Assembly (NCBI GenBank): GCA_018711415.1
Contig: DVIJ01000012.1
Location: forward strand, 1-7,746
Reading direction: 5' to 3'
Length of the DNA stretch: 7,746 nucleotides
DNA from: Scatomorpha merdavium
GTDB taxonomy: Bacteria; Bacillota; Clostridia; Oscillospirales; Oscillospiraceae
The position numbers and the translations under genes were made by a program. Shown piece after piece: positions 4,135 to 7,746 of the stretch. The notes beneath the pieces are model-generated. The model was not told the DNA's origin, did no database searches, and saw only the letters and a list, made by a program, of their open reading frames with translations. Position 1 is the stretch's first letter. Every line of letters begins with the position of its first letter.

Positions 4135-6411
4135 TTACTCTGCTGCCAGGTAGCGCACCATGAAGGTCGCCGCCTGCGCGCGGGTCGTCGTTGCCGTGGG
4201 ATTGAGGGCGCCGGTCTCGTCGCCTTCTATGAGGCCGATGCTCGCTGCCCAGCGCATGGCTTCGAGGGCCCAGGAGCTGATCTGGGACGCATCCGGGGCC
4301 GTGATGAGGTAATCCACCACCGGCTCGCCGTTCAGGCGCCAGAGCATCGTGACCAGCTGCTCGCGGGTCAGCGCGCCCATGGGGTCGGAGCCGTCCGAGA
4401 CGCCGTTTTCGATGGCCCACTGCTGCGCCCTCGAGTACCAGGTCGCGCCGCCGGCGGTGTCCACGCCGTCAACTCTCGCAAGGATCGTCCAGAACATCGC
4501 GCGGGTCAGCGTGCCGTCAGGCTCGAAAAGCGTGTCCGTCACGCCGTTCACGATGCCCGCCTCGTAGGCAGTTTTCACCGCGTCGTAATACCACGCGGTC
4601 TTGGGCACGTCCGTGAAGGGCAGCTCGTCCGGCTTGTCAGGCTCGGGCGAAGTGATGTCGGGCATGTTCGCCCAGACGGAGGTGAAGTCCGTGTCGCCAA
4701 AGAGGCCGACCTCGTCGCCGGGCTGGAAGGTGTTATTGCCGTCAGACCAGCCCATGAAGATGTACCCGGGCTTCGACGGCGCGGCGGGCAGGATGAAGCT
4801 GCCGACCTTGGGCAGCACATAGTACACGGCGCCGTCCGCGGTCACGACGTAGCTCACGCCTACGACCAGTTTGCCGTTTACATAGCTGATGGTGTAGTTC
4901 TCGCTCGCGAGGCCGCCGATGACGGTTATGGGGTATTCCCCGGCCTTGGTCATGTCGGGGACACCGGTCAGCTCCGGAGCTTCCAGCAGTTTGTCGCTGC
5001 CGACAAGGCCATCGACCTTGTATGTAAGCTCGGGTATCGCGTCGCCCATGTTGGCGTTCTTGTCCTCGGCGGTTATGGTGAGCGTCCTGGGCGTTATCTC
5101 GCCGACATCCGCCGTAACGGTATCCGTGCTGAGGACGTAGTTATCCGCATCATCGCCCGCGAGCGTGATGCCGCTTGCCTTGATGGTCTTGACCTCACCT
5201 GCGTTTTTATCCTCGTAAGTGTAGCTTGAAGCCGTGGCGGTGACATCGGCACCGGTGGCGATGTCACCGAGCGTGATGCTCAGGCCGTGGCCCTCCGGCA
5301 CGCTCGTATCGCCGTCGTAGGTCTTTGTGACAGAGCCGGTGATCGACGGGGTGACGAGGGATTTGGTGGTGAGCGTGGTGTCGGCGGTGACCGGATAGGG
5401 CACGTCCACTCTTTTCCCTTTGGTGTCAAAGTATACCTTGTTCGGCTCGCCATTGAAGTCGTCGCCGCTGTTTAGGTAGCTGACGTAATCCTCGTCTACG
5501 GTGACCCTCACGACCTCTCTGTGCGTGCTGTCGAGGTTGGGGAATTTATCGCCGTTCTCGACCAAGGTCTGACGCCACGGGCCTGCTGTCTGCGGGGCGT
5601 TCAGCAGCCACGTCACTTCGCCCGAGGTGAATTGGTCGGCGGATTTGGATTCGACCTTTTCGCTCGTGCCGTTGCCGCCGCCGATGCCGCTGTCGCAGGA
5701 TGTGTTGAGCCAGTAGCAGTTCGTTATCGTGCCGCCGTTGTTACGCCCGCACACGCCGCCGACGTTGGCTATGGCGTCTTTTCCGGTCACGCTGCCGCTC
5801 ACAGGGCCGGTGTTGTAGCAGTTTTCTATCGTACCGGCGTTGTTATACCCGCAAAAGCCGCCGACGTTGCCGCTGCCGGTCACGGTGCCGCTGTTGCTGC
5901 AGTTTTCTATCGTGCCGTGGTTTTCCCCGCACACGCTGCCGACTGAGACTCCGGCGTCATTTACGGTCGCGCTGCCGGTAATATCGCTGTCTTTAATATT
6001 CAGGTCCTGCACTTTGCCGCCTCTGCCGATATAGCCGAACAGGCCGACGTAGACATAGGTGTCGCTGATGCCGTTTTCGATATTGATATACAGCCCGCTG
6101 ATGCCGTGGCCGCCGCCGTCGAAGGTGCCGGTGTAGTTATTTATTGGCGTCCACTCGCGGAGGCCGGTGCCGTTGAGGTCGCCGTCCACGTCCAACACGT
6201 TTTCGTTGATGGTGATGTCGTTCATCAGCTTGGCGTGGGCGGATGAGCCTCCATACTGCGCGAACCAGTAGAGCTCGTCCGCGGTGCGGATCTGGTAGGG
6301 GTCGGCCGCCGTGCCGCTGCCTGCGGGCTGCCCCGATGTTGCAGATGCGCCGAAGCATAGGGCGCAGAGGATCAGGGCTGCTGTGAGTGCCAATACAAAC
6401 AGTTTCTTCAT
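4135..6411 (-). CDS. Secreted multidomain S-layer-homology (SLH) surface protein
   Basis: This is a cell-surface protein held non-covalently to wall polysaccharide by C-terminal SLH domains; the rest is probably adhesive or structural. It has 758 residues. The signal peptide covers about 1-25 (KK, hydrophobic core, ASA). Residues about 140-235 carry three GLUG-type repeats (VGSVCG..TIENC, VGGFCG..TIENC, VGGVCG..TITNC), within a beta-helix-like region that starts near 85. Residues about 355-437 resemble a YDG domain (VTKTYDGDTSV) and about 440-515 an MBG-like domain (PRTLTITAEDKNANMGDAIP). Residues about 530-582 resemble an InlB B-repeat (PSKPGYIFMGWS). After a Pro/Asp/Glu linker come three SLH motifs at about 597-650, 655-698 and 705-756, ending LTRAMFWTILAR, LTREQLVTMLWR and TTRAQAATFMVR. 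GGAGGG lies five bases before ATG 6411. Terminators on both sides suggest a single-gene transcript. No enzyme domain is seen. Confidence 0.92.
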   Translation of the reverse strand: MKKLFVLALTAALILCALCFGASATSGQPAGSGTAADPYQIRTADELYWFAQYGGSSAHAKLMNDITINENVLDVDGDLNGTGLREWTPINNYTGTFDGGGHGISGLYINIENGISDTYVYVGLFGYIGRGGKVQDLNIKDSDITGSATVNDAGVSVGSVCGENHGTIENCSNSGTVTGSGNVGGFCGYNNAGTIENCYNTGPVSGSVTGKDAIANVGGVCGRNNGGTITNCYWLNTSCDSGIGGGNGTSEKVESKSADQFTSGEVTWLLNAPQTAGPWRQTLVENGDKFPNLDSTHREVVRVTVDEDYVSYLNSGDDFNGEPNKVYFDTKGKRVDVPYPVTADTTLTTKSLVTPSITGSVTKTYDGDTSVPEGHGLSITLGDIATGADVTATASSYTYEDKNAGEVKTIKASGITLAGDDADNYVLSTDTVTADVGEITPRTLTITAEDKNANMGDAIPELTYKVDGLVGSDKLLEAPELTGVPDMTKAGEYPITVIGGLASENYTISYVNGKLVVGVSYVVTADGAVYYVLPKVGSFILPAAPSKPGYIFMGWSDGNNTFQPGDEVGLFGDTDFTSVWANMPDITSPEPDKPDELPFTDVPKTAWYYDAVKTAYEAGIVNGVTDTLFEPDGTLTRAMFWTILARVDGVDTAGGATWYSRAQQWAIENGVSDGSDPMGALTREQLVTMLWRLNGEPVVDYLITAPDASQISSWALEAMRWAASIGLIEGDETGALNPTATTTRAQAATFMVRYLAAE
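5717..5985 (-). repeat. Three tandem GLUG-encoding repeats inside the SLH gene
   Basis: Three related DNA units begin at about 5717, 5819 and 5900, each opening with CAGTT and a version of TATCGTNCCG, and run to about 5985. They encode residues about 142-232, in which a VGG-C-G turn is followed by TIENC or TITNC. The copies are diverged but share blocks such as CAGTTTTCTATCGT (units 2 and 3) and GTTGTTA followed by CCCGCA (units 1 and 2), enough to permit slippage or unequal recombination. Units differ in length (about 102, 81 and 86 bp). Confidence 0.75.
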
Positions 6412-6438
6412 ATCGTCCCTCCTGTCTCATGCCAAAGG

Positions 6439-6467
6439 GTTTTCGCATTGCTGCGCAATGCGAAAAC
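6439..6467. repeat. Perfect 13-bp palindromic hairpin in the SLH gene leader
   Basis: GTTTTCGCATTGC (6439-6451) and GCAATGCGAAAAC (6455-6467) pair perfectly around TGC. It lies 28 bp upstream of the SLH start codon and about 17 bp upstream of its ribosome binding site, within the likely untranslated leader. Ending in AAAAC with no T-run on the minus strand, it is not a normal terminator. It may be a REP-like repeat or an mRNA-stabilising or regulatory 5' hairpin. The remaining gap DNA (6468-6506) shows no strong promoter; TTGCAG, 17 bp, TACACC on the minus strand is a poor match. Confidence 0.6.
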
Positions 6468-6506
6468 GGTGTACACTATTTGACGTTTGACTGCAATAGG
6501 CGCGGC

Positions 6507-6539
6507 AAAAAACGCCCCTGCGGTATGTCCCGCAGGGGC
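6507..6539 (-). terminator. Intrinsic terminator of the zinc-ribbon/transglutaminase operon
   Basis: GCCCCTGCGG (6514-6523) and CCGCAGGGGC (6530-6539) form a perfect 10-bp GC-rich stem with a 6-base loop. On the minus strand it is followed, after one G, by six T (6512-6507). It lies 25 bp past the stop codon of the zinc-ribbon gene and separates that operon from the SLH gene. Confidence 0.92.
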
Positions 6540-6564
6540 TCGGCAATTTGGAGGGTTGCCGGGT

Positions 6565-7317
6565 TTAATCGTACTCGCCGCCTATGTACAGGCCCATGTT
6601 CCCGCCCTGGCAGACCAGCTCGAACATCGCGCCGCTGCTGTTATATGCGCGGACGGCATAGCGCCCGCCGGCGGCGGTCTGGTCATCCACTATCTCGTCG
6701 CTGCTGAAGCCCGCGGCCTTCACGCCCGCGTAGTAGCTCCTGCCCTGCTCCACCGTGACGCCGGTATAGTAGATCGCCCAGCTGCCGCCGCCGCGGTCCT
6801 CCACGCGGCTGAGCGTGCCCGCGCCGGGTTCCGGTATCAGCGCCGCGCTGCCTGTACGGGGAAAGCTCAGTTCCTCCTCCAGGAAGTCGTTGCCGTCGAT
6901 ATTTATGACGTCGTCCCAGTCCGTGCCGCTTATTACGATGCCCGGCTCCGTCTCGACCGGCTCGCTGTCACGGCCGCCGAACACGCCCGCCAGCCAGAGC
7001 ACGATCGCGACCGCAATTATGGTGAAGGCGGCGATCAGGGCTACGATTATCGCGGTCTTGCCGCCGTCGCCCTTCCTCACGGGCTTCGCAGGACGCTCGC
7101 GCACGGGCGGCTGCTCCGCGCCCGCTTCCTGACGCGGCGCGCCGCACCTCGGGCAGAAGGCCGCGCCCGGCCGCAGCTCCGTGCCGCATTTCGCGCAGAA
7201 GCCGCCGGTCTCAGGCTCGGGCGGGGCCGGTTCCTCGTACTTCGTTCCGCACTCGCAGCAGAACATCTCGTCGTCCTGAAGCTCTGCGCCGCATTTGGGA
7301 CATATCCTTGACATCAT
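6565..7317 (-). CDS. Double zinc-ribbon, single-pass membrane protein of unknown function
   Basis: I do not recognise a named family for the whole protein. Its 250 residues begin with two zinc ribbons. The first uses C6, C9, C20 and C23 (ICPKCGAEL, FCCECG) and the second C41, C44, C55 and C58 (FCAKCGTEL, FCPRCGAP). A basic, Pro-rich linker (65-87) leads to a transmembrane helix at about 88-113. The remaining 137 residues lie across the membrane and contain aromatic strand-like segments (SWAIYYTGVTVEQGRSYYAGVKAAGF), ending MGLYIGGEYD. By the positive-inside rule the ribbons should be cytoplasmic and the C-terminal domain extracellular. AAGGAGG sits four bases before ATG 7317 and seven before ATG 7314; the latter spacing is better, so the true product may be one residue shorter. 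The gene follows the transglutaminase-like gene by 9 bp with its binding site in the gap, so the two are almost certainly cotranscribed. A role as a membrane sensor or scaffold is only a guess. Confidence 0.85.
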   Translation of the reverse strand: MMSRICPKCGAELQDDEMFCCECGTKYEEPAPPEPETGGFCAKCGTELRPGAAFCPRCGAPRQEAGAEQPPVRERPAKPVRKGDGGKTAIIVALIAAFTIIAVAIVLWLAGVFGGRDSEPVETEPGIVISGTDWDDVINIDGNDFLEEELSFPRTGSAALIPEPGAGTLSRVEDRGGGSWAIYYTGVTVEQGRSYYAGVKAAGFSSDEIVDDQTAAGGRYAVRAYNSSGAMFELVCQGGNMGLYIGGEYD

Positions 7318-7326
7318 CTTTCCTCC

Positions 7327-7746
7327 TTAATTCGTGAGCGGAAGCAGCCCCAGCGCCGTCGCAAGGCCGCAATTGAGCACATAGCAGCCGCCGCTGCCGT
7401 CCCCATAGCCGTTCTGTATGTAGTCCAGCCACTCCTGCTGCGTCAGATAGCTCACGACGCTGTTCACGTTCTCGCCGTCCACGGGCAGGATGGTCGTCTC
7501 GATGAGGTAATACTCGCCCGTGTTGGGCCAGGCCTCCACCGCCACCTGCGCGTGGCCGGGCGGGAAGATGAGAAAGACGTTCATGCCCGCCGACTGGAGC
7601 GCGCTGGCAATGGCAAGCGAGGTCTCGATGCACACGCCGCTCTTGCTCGAGAGCGTGTCGTCCGGAAGCTGCACGCGCTGGAGCATCTTGTCCCCGCTCT
7701 GGCTCATCGAGTACCAGGCGTTGTTATACCGCACGCCCATCTCGCT
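7327..7746 (-). CDS. Transglutaminase-like domain protein (partial, N-terminus off the right edge)
   Basis: The frame is open to the last base of the window; the ATG at 7740 is preceded by in-frame codons and no clear ribosome binding site, so the gene probably begins outside. Visible residues, numbered from that internal Met, show a transglutaminase/papain-like core. They include a nucleophile-type Cys37 in KSGVCIETSLAIASALQSAG, a His63 in PPGHAQVAVEA, and an acidic residue in YYLIETT (E81) where the classical triad has Asp. Such domains act as cysteine proteases, amidases or crosslinking enzymes, often on proteins or peptides outside the cytoplasm. No membrane segment is seen in this part. 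The C-terminal 55 residues (SYLTQQEWLDYIQNGYGDG and on) are not recognised. The stop codon is 9 bp before the zinc-ribbon gene, implying one operon ended by the terminator at 6507-6539. Substrate unknown. Confidence 0.78.
   Translation of the reverse strand, partial: SEMGVRYNNAWYSMSQSGDKMLQRVQLPDDTLSSKSGVCIETSLAIASALQSAGMNVFLIFPPGHAQVAVEAWPNTGEYYLIETTILPVDGENVNSVVSYLTQQEWLDYIQNGYGDGSGGCYVLNCGLATALGLLPLTN

Noticed and set aside
3865..5229. Plus-strand open frame of 454 codons
   Set aside because: It runs across a strong terminator and antisense to two well-supported genes; composition is that of a shadow frame.
5717..5985. Repeat cluster considered as a CRISPR array
   Set aside because: The repeats are diverged, uneven in length and in frame within a protein gene, where they encode GLUG motifs.
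6487..7311. Plus-strand open frame of 274 codons
   Set aside because: Antisense to the zinc-ribbon gene and starts within its terminator; Ala/Arg-rich with no recognisable features.

Overview
The window looks like chromosomal DNA of a fairly GC-rich gut-type Clostridia member, probably Oscillospiraceae-like. This is inferred from an IS1182-type transposase, a PrgI protein of the kind found in Firmicutes conjugative elements, a HicB antitoxin, a solute-binding lipoprotein and an SLH-domain surface protein. No marker gene fixes the taxon. Almost everything is on the minus strand; the one plus-strand gene is the prgI-like gene.

Left part (1 to about 2080) is a patchwork of mobile-element remains. 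It holds the 5' part of an IS1182-family transposase running off the left edge, and a terminator-like hairpin at its upstream edge. About 190 bp of non-coding DNA follows, packed with perfect palindromes. Next comes a solitary hicB-type antitoxin gene with a perfect consensus promoter (TTGACA, 17 bp, TATAAT) inside a palindromic operator. Divergent from it is a prgI-like gene, normally part of a conjugation operon but here without virB4 or any other transfer gene. Its 3' end collides at about 2075-2085 with the 3' end of a convergent lipoprotein gene. Both proteins appear to lose their normal C-termini there, so this looks like a recombination or deletion junction.

Middle part (2079-6411) has two large minus-strand genes for envelope proteins. 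One is a family-1-like extracellular solute-binding lipoprotein with a long N-terminal region resembling a beta-propeller and an odd, unresolved start. The other is a 758-residue secreted protein with GLUG, YDG/MBG-like and InlB-B-like modules followed by three SLH domains. The SLH gene is bounded by strong intrinsic terminators on both sides and is probably transcribed alone.

Right part (6565-7746) is a tight two-gene minus-strand operon. A transglutaminase-like protein, running off the right edge, is followed after 9 bp by a membrane protein with two N-terminal zinc ribbons, one transmembrane helix and a C-terminal domain I do not recognise. A strong terminator closes the operon.

I see no tRNA, rRNA, CRISPR array or riboswitch. 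The items most worth checking are the orphan HicB with its dense operator, the prgI/lipoprotein junction, the dispersed palindromes and the zinc-ribbon/transglutaminase pair. I do not see convincing evidence of a wholly new system.
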